Shown here in pieces: positions 9,601-17,521 of a stretch of 64,000 nt of DNA (the first letter of the stretch is position 1; the number at the start of each line of letters is the position of its first letter). Position numbers and translations under genes: made by a program. Under the pieces are notes generated by a model that had not been told where the DNA came from, did not search any database, and saw only the letters and a list, made by a program, of their open reading frames with translations. Source of the DNA: Chitinophaga pinensis (GTDB lineage: Bacteria > Bacteroidota > Bacteroidia > Flavobacteriales_D > Crocinitomicaceae). The stretch covers positions 1 through 64,000 of the forward strand of contig CAMCYF010000004.1 of assembly GCA_945883825.1 (NCBI GenBank). Reading direction: 5' to 3'.

Positions 9601-10093
9601 ATAACCACCAAACAGATTCCATGTATTTTGGCTCAAAGGTTACATACGGATTCTCCATGTCAACCCAATATCCCATTTTCTCTGTTAAGTCATTCCAAAT
9701 ATCAGTGTAGCGCATTACTGCCTTTTTGCAGGCATTGTTGTATTCATCAACAGAAATTTTTGTGCCAATATCTTCTTTGGTAATTCCCAATTCTTTCTCA
9801 ACGCCTAATTCCACCGGAAGTCCGTGAGTATCCCAACCAGCTTTTCTTTTAACTTGAAATCCCTTTAGTGTTTTATAGCGACAAAATATATCTTTAATAG
9901 ATCGGGACATTGCATGATGAATACCCGGCAAACCATTTGCTGATGGCGGTCCTTCAAAAAATACAAAAGAAGGATTTCCTTCACGCAGCGCAATCGATTT
10001 TTCAAAAATGGACTCATTTTGCCATTTCTCTAAAATTTCTTTTGCAACATTTGGAAGGTTTAGGCCTTTGTACTCGTTATATTTATCGTTCAT
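6680..10093 (-). CDS. ileS: Isoleucyl-tRNA synthetase, long (type 2-like) form
   Basis: At 1137 residues this is the long IleRS. The ATP-binding signature near the N-terminus is PSANGLPGIHH: residues 57-60 are G-I-H-H instead of the usual H-x-G-H. The KMSKR loop is at residues 684-688. The large CP1 editing insertion lies between, and a tRNA-binding anticodon domain and long C-terminal extension follow (about 760-1137). The enzyme charges tRNA-Ile and edits valine. The swapped signature belongs to a group of type-2 IleRS reported to be hyper-resistant to mupirocin (from memory of the literature). A consensus promoter sits 23 bases upstream of the ATG, supporting this start. Confidence 0.97.
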   Translation of the reverse strand: MNDKYNEYKGLNLPNVAKEILEKWQNESIFEKSIALREGNPSFVFFEGPPSANGLPGIHHAMSRSIKDIFCRYKTLKGFQVKRKAGWDTHGLPVELGVEKELGITKEDIGTKISVDEYNNACKKAVMRYTDIWNDLTEKMGYWVDMENPYVTFEPKYMESVWWLLAQLYNKGLIYKGYTIQPYSPKAGTGLSSHELNQPGCYKDVKDTTVVAQFKLLSNQTLPSEFGIVAAKTACFFLAWTTTPWTLPSNTALAVGSSIQYVLVATFNQYTFEAIHVILAEKLVSYQFSKGFHAVDAISELATYKPADKSIPFYVIGTCQGKDLVGLKYEQLLPYCLPAENPERAFCVILGDFVTTEDGTGIVHTAPTFGADDAKVAAEAGVPALLIQDEKGNLVPLVDLQGRFRPEVTDFAGMYVKNEYYDDGTAPERSADVQIAIKLKEENRAFKVEKYEHNYPHCWRTDKPVLYYPMDSWFIRVTDKKDRMVALNNTINWKPEATGIGRFGKWLENANDWNLSRSRYWGIPIPIWSTEEGDERICIGSVEELKTACEKSVKAGFISSNPFENFELGNMSKVNYSKIDLHKHLVDQIILVSPSGKPMKREADLIDVWFDSGAMPYAQWHYPFENKDLIDNGTAFPADFIAEGVDQTRGWFYTLHAISTMVFDSVAYKNVVSNGLVLDKNGQKMSKRLGNAADPFTTLEKYGPDATRWYMITNAQPWDNLKFDLDGITEVQRKFFGTLYNTYSFFALYANVDKFDFSGAEVPLAERPEIDRWVLSKLNSLIQDVDDAYGSYEPTKAGRLVQDFVTDQLSNWYVRLCRRRFWKNDDPKDKVCAYQTLYSCLETVALLAAPIAPFYMDRLFLDLNLVSKRTICESVHLADFPSLNKSSIDKKLEIQMELAQQACSLVLGLRKKHSLRVRQPLQKILIPVLQKEMAEDFQHMKELILSEVNVKELELLTEGTALLVKNIKPNFKTIGPKYGKQMKDIASLVAQFSQQDITEIEKKGKWNTVIDACEINLEMEDFEISAQDIPGWLVASEGGITVALDTTLSPELKNEGIAREIVNRIQNLRKDSAFDVTDRILLKINTSEAIQTAISANKSYICDEVLANEISFEALPNSAFCTDIEAEKDTYIAIQKQ

Positions 10094-10115
10094 GCGAATT
10101 TTCCTAATAAGATGG

Positions 10116-10148
10116 CAAATTTACGATAAATCCCTAATTATTTATCAA
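10116..10148 (-). promoter_or_regulatory. Predicted promoter of ileS
   Basis: On the minus strand, TTG (10148-10146), a 22-base spacer and TAAATTTG (10123-10116) match the Bacteroidota consensus. The ileS ATG follows 22 bases after the final G. Confidence 0.65.
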
Positions 10149-10356
10149 GCATTAGATGAATTGGATAGAAGGTTTAATTCTCTAGTATTAAAAACATCAT
10201 AGGCATGGTCGTATTGTATTACAGGGTATTTTGAGTGAAGTGAAATCTATTTTGAATCTTGAAACACTAAACACATAAGCTATCTTCTTTGAAAGTAAAA
10301 AGTATTAAAGCCCCATTTATTATTGTAAAAAATTAAGAAAATTTTAAAGAAAAAAA

Positions 10357-10379
10357 AACCTCGATAATTTATCGAGGTT
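10357..10379 (-). terminator. Rho-independent terminator of the lipoprotein gene
   Basis: AACCTCGAT pairs with ATCGAGGTT around a five-base loop. The stem is flanked by an A-run on one side and a T-run on the other, so it could act in both directions. It lies just past the stop of the minus-strand lipoprotein gene. Confidence 0.8.
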
Positions 10380-10400
10380 TTTTTTAAAATTAATTTTTTA

Positions 10401-10793
10401 TTATTGCGCTTCAAATTTGCTTAGCTCATTATCTTCAAGTTCATTTTCCAACCATAATTCTTTATTTGTTAGTCGTCTAATTTTTAAGTCCACTTCATCA
10501 CCAAAAATAGATAAACGAAGATCTTCTTTATCACTGCTAAACTCCCAAGATCCATCAATAATATAACCATCTTCATTAATGCTCATAGAGCCATCTTTTT
10601 TAAGATCTAATACTAGATCTCCAGCTGGAATTGTTTCACCATCCACAGATTTCAGTTCCCATTTATTGGTCATTCTAGCTGTTTTTGACAATAAAGAGAA
10701 TCCAGGTCCGTCTTCATATTTTCCGCAGCTCGTAATGGCTAAAGAAATTATTACCGCAATCGAAAGGAATAAATAATTTTTAGTATTTTTCAT
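10401..10793 (-). CDS. Small lipoprotein, lipocalin-like fold suspected
   Basis: The 130-residue protein has a lipoprotein signal peptide with lipobox LAITSC (Cys near residue 23), then a beta-rich domain. The segments NKWELKSVDGE, DLVLDLKKDGSM and GSWEFSSDKEDLRL resemble the small lipocalin-like domains common in Bacteroidota lipoproteins. No enzymatic motif is visible, and the function is unknown. The gene is monocistronic, with its own terminator directly downstream, and is separated from the hydrolase gene by 66 bases. Confidence 0.8.
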   Translation of the reverse strand: MKNTKNYLFLSIAVIISLAITSCGKYEDGPGFSLLSKTARMTNKWELKSVDGETIPAGDLVLDLKKDGSMSINEDGYIIDGSWEFSSDKEDLRLSIFGDEVDLKIRRLTNKELWLENELEDNELSKFEAQ

Positions 10794-10859
10794 AAAATAA
10801 TTTTTAGTTTAAAAGTTTGATTTACACAAAATTACTCTTTTTTTTATAATTATGCTCGC

Positions 10860-11600
10860 TTAAAATAATTTAGATAAAATCTCCATTATCTCATCACTAT
10901 TTTCAATATGAGACATGTGACCAGCATTTGTAATTATATGTAGCTGCTTTCTAGAATTAATTCTACTTTCTAAATCTGAGATTGAACCTAATTTATCATA
11001 TACGCCATGAATTAGCACATAACCTGATGGGGTCTGATTGATTTCTTTCGAGAAATCTTTGCGTTCTCGCATTGCTAAGGTCGCGTAAGCGATTGCTTCA
11101 GAAGACATTTTAAGTGCTTCATCTTTCAATTTTTTTATTTCGTCTTTGTGTAATTCTGGCTTCCAAAATAAATTGGGTATCGCTTCATTTATAAATATGT
11201 TTTTTGCTTTTAAAACAATTTTTACGACTCTCAGGCGATCTATTTTCTTCTGTTCATTGTCGCACCAAAAGTTAGAGTTTAGTAAAACTAGGAAGTTACA
11301 AGATTCAAGTTTTTGTTTTATTAGCAGTCCAACATAAGCGCCCATAGAATGGCCAACAAGGGAAAATTCAGTAACTTCGAGATGAGCTAGAACAGCAATT
11401 ACCTCATCTGCCATAAATTCTAGGTTTGCATGATCTGATTTATCTGTTAATGGTGATTTTCCGTGTCCGGGTAGATCAATAAAAATATTTCTAGAACCAA
11501 GTTGCTCAAGTGGTAAATAATCCCACATTGTAAGAGATTCTAAAAATCCATGTAAGAAAACAATGGTTTTGCCTTCTCCTGAAACTCTGAAATTTAACAT
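10860..11600 (-). CDS. Alpha/beta-hydrolase
   Basis: The 246-residue protein is a compact alpha/beta-hydrolase. An oxyanion-hole segment FLHGFLES is at residues 15-22, the nucleophile elbow GHSMG puts Ser85 at its centre, the likely acid is Asp202 (GVYDKLG) and the catalytic His is His228 (NAGHMSHIEN). These four elements, and the lack of a signal peptide, point to a cytoplasmic esterase- or BioH/MenH-like enzyme. The substrate cannot be told from the sequence. The gene starts 6 bases after pepP ends, so it is probably translated from the same message. Confidence 0.9.
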   Translation of the reverse strand: MLNFRVSGEGKTIVFLHGFLESLTMWDYLPLEQLGSRNIFIDLPGHGKSPLTDKSDHANLEFMADEVIAVLAHLEVTEFSLVGHSMGAYVGLLIKQKLESCNFLVLLNSNFWCDNEQKKIDRLRVVKIVLKAKNIFINEAIPNLFWKPELHKDEIKKLKDEALKMSSEAIAYATLAMRERKDFSKEINQTPSGYVLIHGVYDKLGSISDLESRINSRKQLHIITNAGHMSHIENSDEIMEILSKLF

Positions 11601-11606
11601 TACGAA

Positions 11607-12902
11607 TTAATTTGCATTCATCAATTCTTCAATGTGATCAGCTTGTAAAGGAATATCTTTCATTAAATTAAACGGTGCGCCAGACTTTTGGACAACTAAA
11701 TCATCTTCCAAACGAATACCCAAACCTTCCTCTGGAATATAAATCCCCGGTTCGCAGGTAAATACCATTCCCTCTGAAATTGGCTCATGCCAAAGTCCAA
11801 CATCATGCGTGTCAAGACCTATGAAATGGGATGTTCCATGCATAAAATACTTTTTGTAGGCCGGCCAATCTGCTTTTTGATTTTTAATATCGTCCATGGA
11901 AATCAATCCTAGATTTACTAATTGTTCTTCCATTAAGTTTCCAACTTTCTTATGGTATTCCGCCATTATTGTTCCTGGAACCAATAATTTTTCAGCTTCT
12001 GTTTTAACATGTAAAACGGCATTATAAACTGCTTTTTGTCGGGCGGTAAATCTACCATTTACAGGAATACAGCGTGTTAAATCGGAAGAGTAATTTGCAT
12101 ATTCAGCGCCAACATCCAATAAAATAACATCGCCATCTTTGCAGAGCTGATTGTTTTCAATGTAATGCAGAACGCAGGCATTTTTTCCCGAAGCAATAAT
12201 TGGCGTGTAAGCAAAACCTTTGGAACGATTTCGTAAAAATTCGTGTGCTAATTCCGCCTCGATTTCATATTCCCAAACTCCAGGTTTAATAAATTTCAAT
12301 AAGCGCAAAATACTCGACTCTGTAATTTTGCACGCCCTTTGCATCAATTCTAGTTCAATTGCATCTTTTACAGAGCGAATTTTATGCATTATTGGTGCAG
12401 CTTTATGGACAATATGTGCTGGATAATCTTGGCGAACTTTTGATATAAAACGATCTTCTCGCGTTTCAACTTCTGTGTTAGCACGAAGATGTTCGTTTGT
12501 ATTCAGGTAAATTCCTTGCGCTTCTGACATGAGTTGTTTAAAAATTGCAGGAAACTGCGGAAGCCAGTAAACTGTTTTGATTCCTGAAGTAAGAAAAGCG
12601 GTTTCCTTTGTGAGTTTTTCGCCTTCCCAAATTGCAATTAGGTCGCTGGTTTCTTTTAAAAATAAAATTTCTCGGTGAGCAGGGTTACTCGCGTTAGGAA
12701 AAATCAATAAAATTGATTCTTCTTGATCTACTCCAGACAAATATAAAATATCTCTGTGTTGCTGAAAAGGCATTGTGCTATCTGCACTAATCGGATAAAT
12801 ATCATTGGAATTGAAAACCGCAAGCGTTCCCTCTAGCATTTTTTCGGAGAATTTTTTGCGATTTGATATATATAAACTTGAATTTATTCTATCGTATTTC
12901 AT
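11607..12902 (-). CDS. pepP: Xaa-Pro aminopeptidase (M24B)
   Basis: The 431-residue protein has an N-terminal creatinase-like domain (to about residue 170) and the pita-bread M24 catalytic domain. The five metal ligands are visible: Asp263 and Asp274 (LLDVGAEYANYSSDLTR), His359 (HGTSHFIGLDTHD), Glu384 (CEPGIY) and Glu399 (GIRLED). Aminopeptidase P removes the N-terminal residue from peptides whose second residue is proline, using two Mn ions, in the cytoplasm. It lies between the DUF5808 and alpha/beta-hydrolase genes on the same strand. TATCTTCG upstream (12929-12922) resembles a variant -7 box, but no TTG is correctly spaced. Confidence 0.95.
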   Translation of the reverse strand: MKYDRINSSLYISNRKKFSEKMLEGTLAVFNSNDIYPISADSTMPFQQHRDILYLSGVDQEESILLIFPNASNPAHREILFLKETSDLIAIWEGEKLTKETAFLTSGIKTVYWLPQFPAIFKQLMSEAQGIYLNTNEHLRANTEVETREDRFISKVRQDYPAHIVHKAAPIMHKIRSVKDAIELELMQRACKITESSILRLLKFIKPGVWEYEIEAELAHEFLRNRSKGFAYTPIIASGKNACVLHYIENNQLCKDGDVILLDVGAEYANYSSDLTRCIPVNGRFTARQKAVYNAVLHVKTEAEKLLVPGTIMAEYHKKVGNLMEEQLVNLGLISMDDIKNQKADWPAYKKYFMHGTSHFIGLDTHDVGLWHEPISEGMVFTCEPGIYIPEEGLGIRLEDDLVVQKSGAPFNLMKDIPLQADHIEELMNAN

Positions 12903-12966
12903 TTGTAGGCATTTTGAATGACGAAGATAGAGAACTTTTTAAGATTTTATTCACTCGCGTTTTGTT

Positions 12967-13191
12967 TCAATACTTTTTAAGGTAATTTGAAAGCACTAAA
13001 ATGATTGCAGTAATTAAAAATAAAGCGCTTATTGAGAATGGGTTTGCAAAATTAACAGTCCAGCCTAAAGCCTTTATTTTTTTTGGCGGAAAAAGTCGTT
13101 TGTCTTTCTTGTTAAAATAAAAGATGCCCCATTTCCAATTTTTAGGATCCTTGTGCCATTCATCTAAGGTTTCTTTTGTAGGTTCTGACAT
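12967..13191 (-). CDS. DUF5808 small membrane protein
   Basis: The 74-residue protein carries the DUF5808 pattern: DPKNWKWGIFYFNKKDKRLF, a PPKK turn, then LGWTVNFANP, followed by a single C-terminal membrane helix (about residues 52-70). The family often occurs as a domain of larger membrane proteins or as a small stand-alone protein; its function is unknown. It lies 13 bases downstream of the arylsulfotransferase-like gene and is probably in its operon. Confidence 0.85.
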   Translation of the reverse strand: MSEPTKETLDEWHKDPKNWKWGIFYFNKKDKRLFPPKKIKALGWTVNFANPFSISALFLITAIILVLSNYLKKY

Positions 13192-13204
13192 TATTAAGAT
13201 TTGC

Positions 13205-14860
13205 TTATTCCGAAATTATAATTTTTTTCTGAATTACAGAGTATCCCGAAGAAATCTTCAGTAGATAATATCCTGCGGCAAGTGAACTGATATTTAAACT
13301 AAACATCTCATTTTCATTCTTGCGGTTTTCTTTTTGTACTACTTTTCCAAATACATCAATTATTTCAATGCTAATATTCTCATCACTTAAGCCAGAAAAC
13401 TCAACATTAATAAATTCTTTTGCTGGATTTGGATAAACAAAAACAGCTTCTTCGCCAAGTGTTTCTTCATCAATTGTTGTAGATAAAGTACAAGTACTCG
13501 AAACTGAGTTGCTATTTTCAATAATGGTTGGAGATGAAAATAGTTGATTGTTAAAGCCGCTATAAGAGCTCGGGTAAAACGTGCATCTAAAAGCTGCATT
13601 TGAAGCAGCTGTTGTACCTTGAGTTAAAATTCCTGTTACAGAAACCGGATTAATATATTCCCATAGTATTGTGCCACTTTCTGATATTTCTTTAAAGGTT
13701 CCTTTTGGTCCATTACAGAACAAGACGTTTCCATTTGAAAGTTGTTGACATCCAGATGTAAGCTGAGCATAAAAGTTATTCGGATTTCCATCATTGTAAA
13801 TCCATGAAGTTGAAGCTGGTAAATAGGGCAGAGAAGAGGTGTAATTGAATCCATCAACTGGAGGATTAATAATTTCGATTGTAGAGTAATTTCCACCAGT
13901 TCTTCCGTTTCCGTTATTAAAAACCATTATTTGATTTTCATATGGTAAGCCCGTTTGAATCCATTGTGCATTGTGCTGCCCAAAAAATTGGGTGCTAGTT
14001 CCGGTATTATAGGCAAGTGGGTTTCCCCAACGGAATAAAAAATCTCCGCCATTCCCACTATTTCCTCCCGAGTGACTTGCTGCTTCAGCTGAAGAAGTGC
14101 TATGATCAATGATCCAAATTTCATTTAAGACTCGAGAACTCACTAAGATTTGATCTAAGGCTACATTATAATCAATGGAGTTTAAGTGAATCCAATCTGA
14201 ATTTCCAGCAGTGGCATTGTAATTTATATTGAGTAATTGAGGATTCGTATTTACTGCTCCAAAATCAGGTTTAGTATTATCGAAATCTTGAATTAAATGA
14301 TCCCACAAATGCCATTCCCAAACTATATTTCCTCCAGTTGCTCCAGTTGGTTGGATTTCTAAAATTTGTTCGCTCCAAAGAGTAGTTGGGACTAACAGAG
14401 GATTTCTGCCTTTTGCAATCGCCTGCGTATTTGTTTTGGATTCCCAAGCAATCACTAAAATATTCCCATTCGGTAAAGCTTTAACATCGTGATGCTGCCA
14501 ATTTGTTGCATCCGAAATGAAATAAGTCCAAATTACATTTCCATTCCAATCAATTTTTTCGATTACACCTCCGTGACCTCCGGCATTAAATGATTGGCTT
14601 TGAACAACACCTGTACGCAATAATGTTCCGTCAGATAACAGATAACAAGACAAACCAGGATTATAAGTACTTGTCCATGATTTAACTTCTTTTCCACATC
14701 TATCAATTAAATAGGTTGTATTACTTCTAGTTGGAGCAAATAAAACAAATCCATCATCTAAGGTTCCAGGGTTGTGTTGAATAAGGCCAACCGTTGTCTG
14801 AGAATTCAAAGTTGATGCTATAAAAAAAGTTAAGCAGATATTTAGCAGAGGATTTTTCAT
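13205..14860 (-). CDS. Arylsulfotransferase-like (ASST) secreted protein with T9SS tail
   Basis: This 551-residue protein has a signal peptide ending LNS before Gln, an ASST-type beta-propeller domain (about residues 25-430) and a type A T9SS sorting domain at the C-terminus (about 465-551: VYPNPAKEFINVEF ... SLAAGYYLLKI). Family segments include TYLIDRCGKEVKSW and HHDVKALPNGNIL. ASST enzymes transfer sulfate between phenols by a histidine intermediate, but many Bacteroidota members are not characterised, so the activity is uncertain. The tail says it is exported by T9SS and anchored or released at the cell surface. It follows the gamma-carbonic-anhydrase gene by 35 bases. Confidence 0.88.
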   Translation of the reverse strand: MKNPLLNICLTFFIASTLNSQTTVGLIQHNPGTLDDGFVLFAPTRSNTTYLIDRCGKEVKSWTSTYNPGLSCYLLSDGTLLRTGVVQSQSFNAGGHGGVIEKIDWNGNVIWTYFISDATNWQHHDVKALPNGNILVIAWESKTNTQAIAKGRNPLLVPTTLWSEQILEIQPTGATGGNIVWEWHLWDHLIQDFDNTKPDFGAVNTNPQLLNINYNATAGNSDWIHLNSIDYNVALDQILVSSRVLNEIWIIDHSTSSAEAASHSGGNSGNGGDFLFRWGNPLAYNTGTSTQFFGQHNAQWIQTGLPYENQIMVFNNGNGRTGGNYSTIEIINPPVDGFNYTSSLPYLPASTSWIYNDGNPNNFYAQLTSGCQQLSNGNVLFCNGPKGTFKEISESGTILWEYINPVSVTGILTQGTTAASNAAFRCTFYPSSYSGFNNQLFSSPTIIENSNSVSSTCTLSTTIDEETLGEEAVFVYPNPAKEFINVEFSGLSDENISIEIIDVFGKVVQKENRKNENEMFSLNISSLAAGYYLLKISSGYSVIQKKIIISE

Positions 14861-14895
14861 GTTTTATCTTTTTATTAATTAGGTCTATGGTAATT

Positions 14896-15411
14896 TTATT
14901 CTTTAAACCATCCTGAATACATCTCATAATTTGAAGCGATTCGTTGCACTTCTCCTTCAAATAATTCTGGAGAAAGTGTTTTCACCTTTTTTGCAGGAAC
15001 ACCAGCATAAATACTCCATGCTTCCACCCGTGTGTTTTCAAGAAGAACAGCTCCAGCAGCAATTATACAATTTGATTCGATGTAGCAATTATCCATAATT
15101 ATTGCTCCCATTCCAATTAAGACATTGTCTTCAATAGTACAGCCATGGACAAGTGCATTGTGCCCAACAGAAACATGATTTCCAAGAATAAGCTTCGTTT
15201 TTTCATAGGTGCAGTGAAGAACAGCGCCATCTTGAATGTTTACTTTATTTCCAATTCGAATGGAGTTAACATCGCCACGAATAACTGCAGAAAACCATAC
15301 TGAACAAAGATCTCCCATAATTACATCTCCGACAACAGTTGCATTTTCTGCAAAATAACAATCTTTGCCAAATTGCGGTAAAATCCCTTTACAAGCTTTT
15401 ATTAGCGCCAT
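14896..15411 (-). CDS. Gamma-carbonic anhydrase family protein
   Basis: The 171-residue protein is a left-handed beta-helix of hexapeptide repeats. It has the family signature RGDVNSIRIG (about residues 45-54) and the three zinc-binding histidines His66, His84 and His89 (VLH, SVGHNALVHG). Such proteins (also called YrdA/CaiE/PaaY-like) are trimeric and cytoplasmic; some hydrate CO2 and others have unclear roles. The family length is normal. It is the first gene of a minus-strand run and diverges from the cyoE oxidase operon. Confidence 0.92.
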   Translation of the reverse strand: MALIKACKGILPQFGKDCYFAENATVVGDVIMGDLCSVWFSAVIRGDVNSIRIGNKVNIQDGAVLHCTYEKTKLILGNHVSVGHNALVHGCTIEDNVLIGMGAIIMDNCYIESNCIIAAGAVLLENTRVEAWSIYAGVPAKKVKTLSPELFEGEVQRIASNYEMYSGWFKE

Positions 15412-15434
15412 TTTTTTAGTTAGTTGAATTCTGA

Positions 15435-15461
15435 CAAAGTTAGTTTTTTCAAGTGATTCAA
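15435..15461 (-). promoter_or_regulatory. Predicted promoter of the gamma-carbonic anhydrase gene
   Basis: TAACTTTG (15442-15435, minus strand) matches the -7 box. A TTG lies 16 bases upstream (15461-15459), one base short of the usual 17-23 spacing. The ATG follows 23 bases downstream. Confidence 0.5.
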
Positions 15462-15523
15462 TTTCTTAATCAGGAATTAATTTTGACATTAAAAAAATAG
15501 CGATTTAACAAGATAAATCATCA

Positions 15524-15552
15524 TTGCGACTTTGTTTTTATTTGTAATTTTG
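15524..15552 (+). promoter_or_regulatory. Predicted promoter of the cyoE oxidase operon
   Basis: TTG (15524-15526), an 18-base spacer and TAATTTTG (15545-15552) match the Bacteroidota consensus. The cyoE ATG at 15559 lies only 6 bases after the last G, so the transcript should be leaderless or nearly so. A TTG codon at 15532 in the same frame lies within the promoter and cannot be the start. Confidence 0.7.
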
Positions 15553-15558
15553 TCGCCG

Positions 15559-16446
15559 ATGACTGAGAACCTTAGCCCCAAGCCTTCACAATTTAAAATA
15601 TACTTGATCTTTACAAAGTTTCGGCTTTCTTTTTTAGTTATTCTTTCTGCGCTTTCAGGTTATTTATTTGCAGGAGGCACTGACCTTTTAGAAATTTTTT
15701 ATTTGCTCTTAGGAGGAACATTGGTGACAGCAGCTTCAAATGGAGCAAATCAAATCTGGGAGCGGGATCTGGATTCCTTAATGAAACGCACTGAAAATCG
15801 TCCTATACCAAGAGGTTGGATGAGTTTAAAAGAAGCCTACCTCATTTGTATTTTTTCACTCATTATAGGCACAATTTTACTTTTATTAATTAACTGGCAA
15901 AGTGCTGCTTTGGGTTTTTTAGCTTTTATAACTTATGTTTTCATTTATACGCCGATGAAACGTGTAAGTCCTTGGGCAGTTTTAGTAGGTGCATTTCCAG
16001 GGGCTATTCCGCCATTTTTAGGAGCAATTGCCGCAACGGATCATTTTGGCTTTCTTCCGGGAATTCTATTTTTTGTTCAGTTTACTTGGCAATTTCCTCA
16101 TTTTTGGGCAATAGCATGGGTTTTATACGATGATTACAAACTTGCAGGGTTTTCTTTGCTGCCTTCAAAGTCCGGAAGATCAAAAGCATCAGCTTTTCAA
16201 ATAATGGCCTATTCTTTGGCTTTGATTCCATTTAGTTTAGTGCCGTGGCTATTGGGCTGGACAGGGCCTTTAACACTTTATGTAGCAGCAGGATTAGGAA
16301 TTCTTTTCTTTCTCTATGCCTATCGTTTATTTATTAACTGTGAAACTGCAGATGCTCGTAAACTTATGTTCGCCTCATTTGTTTATCTTCCAATAATACA
16401 ATTTATCTACGTTTTTGATCGCGTAGAAACTATGATTCCTAAATAA
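15559..16446 (+). CDS. cyoE: Protoheme IX farnesyltransferase (heme O synthase)
   Basis: The protein (295 residues from the ATG at 15559) is a UbiA-type membrane prenyltransferase with about nine helices. The active-site motif ANQIWERDLDSLMKRTENRP holds the Mg/prenyl-diphosphate-binding Asp residues, and a second polar loop, WVLYDDYKLAGF, follows later. It attaches a farnesyl chain to heme b to make heme O for the terminal oxidase. It opens a plus-strand operon with oxidase subunits III (two), IV, two Sco-like proteins and a DUF420 protein. The start was chosen from the promoter position. Confidence 0.96.
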   Translation: MTENLSPKPSQFKIYLIFTKFRLSFLVILSALSGYLFAGGTDLLEIFYLLLGGTLVTAASNGANQIWERDLDSLMKRTENRPIPRGWMSLKEAYLICIFSLIIGTILLLLINWQSAALGFLAFITYVFIYTPMKRVSPWAVLVGAFPGAIPPFLGAIAATDHFGFLPGILFFVQFTWQFPHFWAIAWVLYDDYKLAGFSLLPSKSGRSKASAFQIMAYSLALIPFSLVPWLLGWTGPLTLYVAAGLGILFFLYAYRLFINCETADARKLMFASFVYLPIIQFIYVFDRVETMIPK

Positions 16447-16452
16447 AAGAAA

Positions 16453-17502
16453 ATGGATTACGAAAAAGAAATGGACCCGATTGTAAAGGAGAAAATGAAG
16501 AAAAACCTTGTTTACGTAGGTATTTTCAGTATTATAATGTTGTTTGCAGGTTTCACCTCCGCATATATTGTAACCATGGGAGATTCCTTTTGGTTGAAAT
16601 ATCCTTTGCCAAGTGGTTTTTGGCTAAGCACTTTATGTATTGTACTTAGTAGTTTGAGTTTTATTCTAGCAATTTCTGCTGCACGAAAAGATAAGCAGGG
16701 AAGACTTAAAAGTTTAATGGCTACAACTCTTCTTCTAGGCTTGGGATTTATTTATTTTCAATTTCAAGGGTATAACCAATTAACCGATAGCGGAATTCAT
16801 CCTGTAAATAACCATGTTATTGTAACTGATGGGAAATATGGCGAATATTTTGAAGTAAAATACAATGGAGAATTTATTGCTGTTGACGGTAATAAATTTA
16901 TGATTAATGGAAAAGAACTTTCAAATGAAATCATGAAAGAATATCAAGATTTCATGTCTCAATTTGAAAAAACAGATAGACAAAATCCATTAAAAATTAA
17001 TAATTCAAATAACTTTCAATTATACTTAGATAATAATCCTGTAATAATAAAAGATAAATTATTGTTTCGCAATGATAGTGTAGCTTTTGAATATTTAGAT
17101 GAATTGCGCTTAAGTTATTTAGCTCAAAACGTGCAAGATAAAAGAGGTGATTTTTTTGTCAGAGGTGAATTTGGAAAAGATTTTAAATTGTATTTCAAAG
17201 GAAAAGAATTGCAATATGAGAATCGAACTTTAAAATACAAAGGGAAAATTCTTAAGCCTAATCTTCAAATTAAAGCAGCAGAAACTGCAGATGCAGCATC
17301 CTCTTTTTTATTTCTAATAAGTTTCTTGCATTTACTACATGTTTTAGTCGCACTGATCTACCTTGTAAAGGTCTCAATTCACTCATTTTCAGGGAGATTC
17401 ACCTCAGAGAATAATCTTTCATTAAGACTCGCTGCAATTTTTTGGCATTTTCTCGGTATTTTATGGATATATTTGCTACTGTTTTTAGTTTTTATTCATT
17501 AA
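16453..17502 (+). CDS. Cytochrome c oxidase subunit III-like protein with large insert (first paralogue)
   Basis: The 349-residue protein has three membrane helices at residues about 18-40, 55-76 and 88-106, then a polar block at about 117-280, then two helices (about 282-307 and 325-348) ending in the family segment IFWHFLGILWIYLLL. The helices and FWHF motif are those of heme-copper oxidase subunit III. The roughly 160-residue beta-rich block replaces the short loop normally present between helices three and four. The conserved QxxEW glutamate of subunit III is not preserved here (QGYNQL), so this copy may be structural. It starts 6 bases after cyoE. Confidence 0.88.
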   Translation: MDYEKEMDPIVKEKMKKNLVYVGIFSIIMLFAGFTSAYIVTMGDSFWLKYPLPSGFWLSTLCIVLSSLSFILAISAARKDKQGRLKSLMATTLLLGLGFIYFQFQGYNQLTDSGIHPVNNHVIVTDGKYGEYFEVKYNGEFIAVDGNKFMINGKELSNEIMKEYQDFMSQFEKTDRQNPLKINNSNNFQLYLDNNPVIIKDKLLFRNDSVAFEYLDELRLSYLAQNVQDKRGDFFVRGEFGKDFKLYFKGKELQYENRTLKYKGKILKPNLQIKAAETADAASSFLFLISFLHLLHVLVALIYLVKVSIHSFSGRFTSENNLSLRLAAIFWHFLGILWIYLLLFLVFIH

Positions 17503-17521
17503 TTTCGCCAAAAAAAAAGTA

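Larger units (their letters stand above)
10094..10400. other. Intergenic region upstream of ileS
   Basis: This 307-base stretch holds the ileS promoter (10116-10148) and, at its far end, the terminator of the lipoprotein gene (10357-10379). I see no gene, repeat or structured RNA in the middle part. It has no T-box-like structure that I can recognise, consistent with the phylum. Confidence 0.5.

Noticed and set aside
15532..15558. Upstream TTG start for cyoE
   Set aside because: It lies between the -33 and -7 boxes of the promoter, so it would not be in the message.
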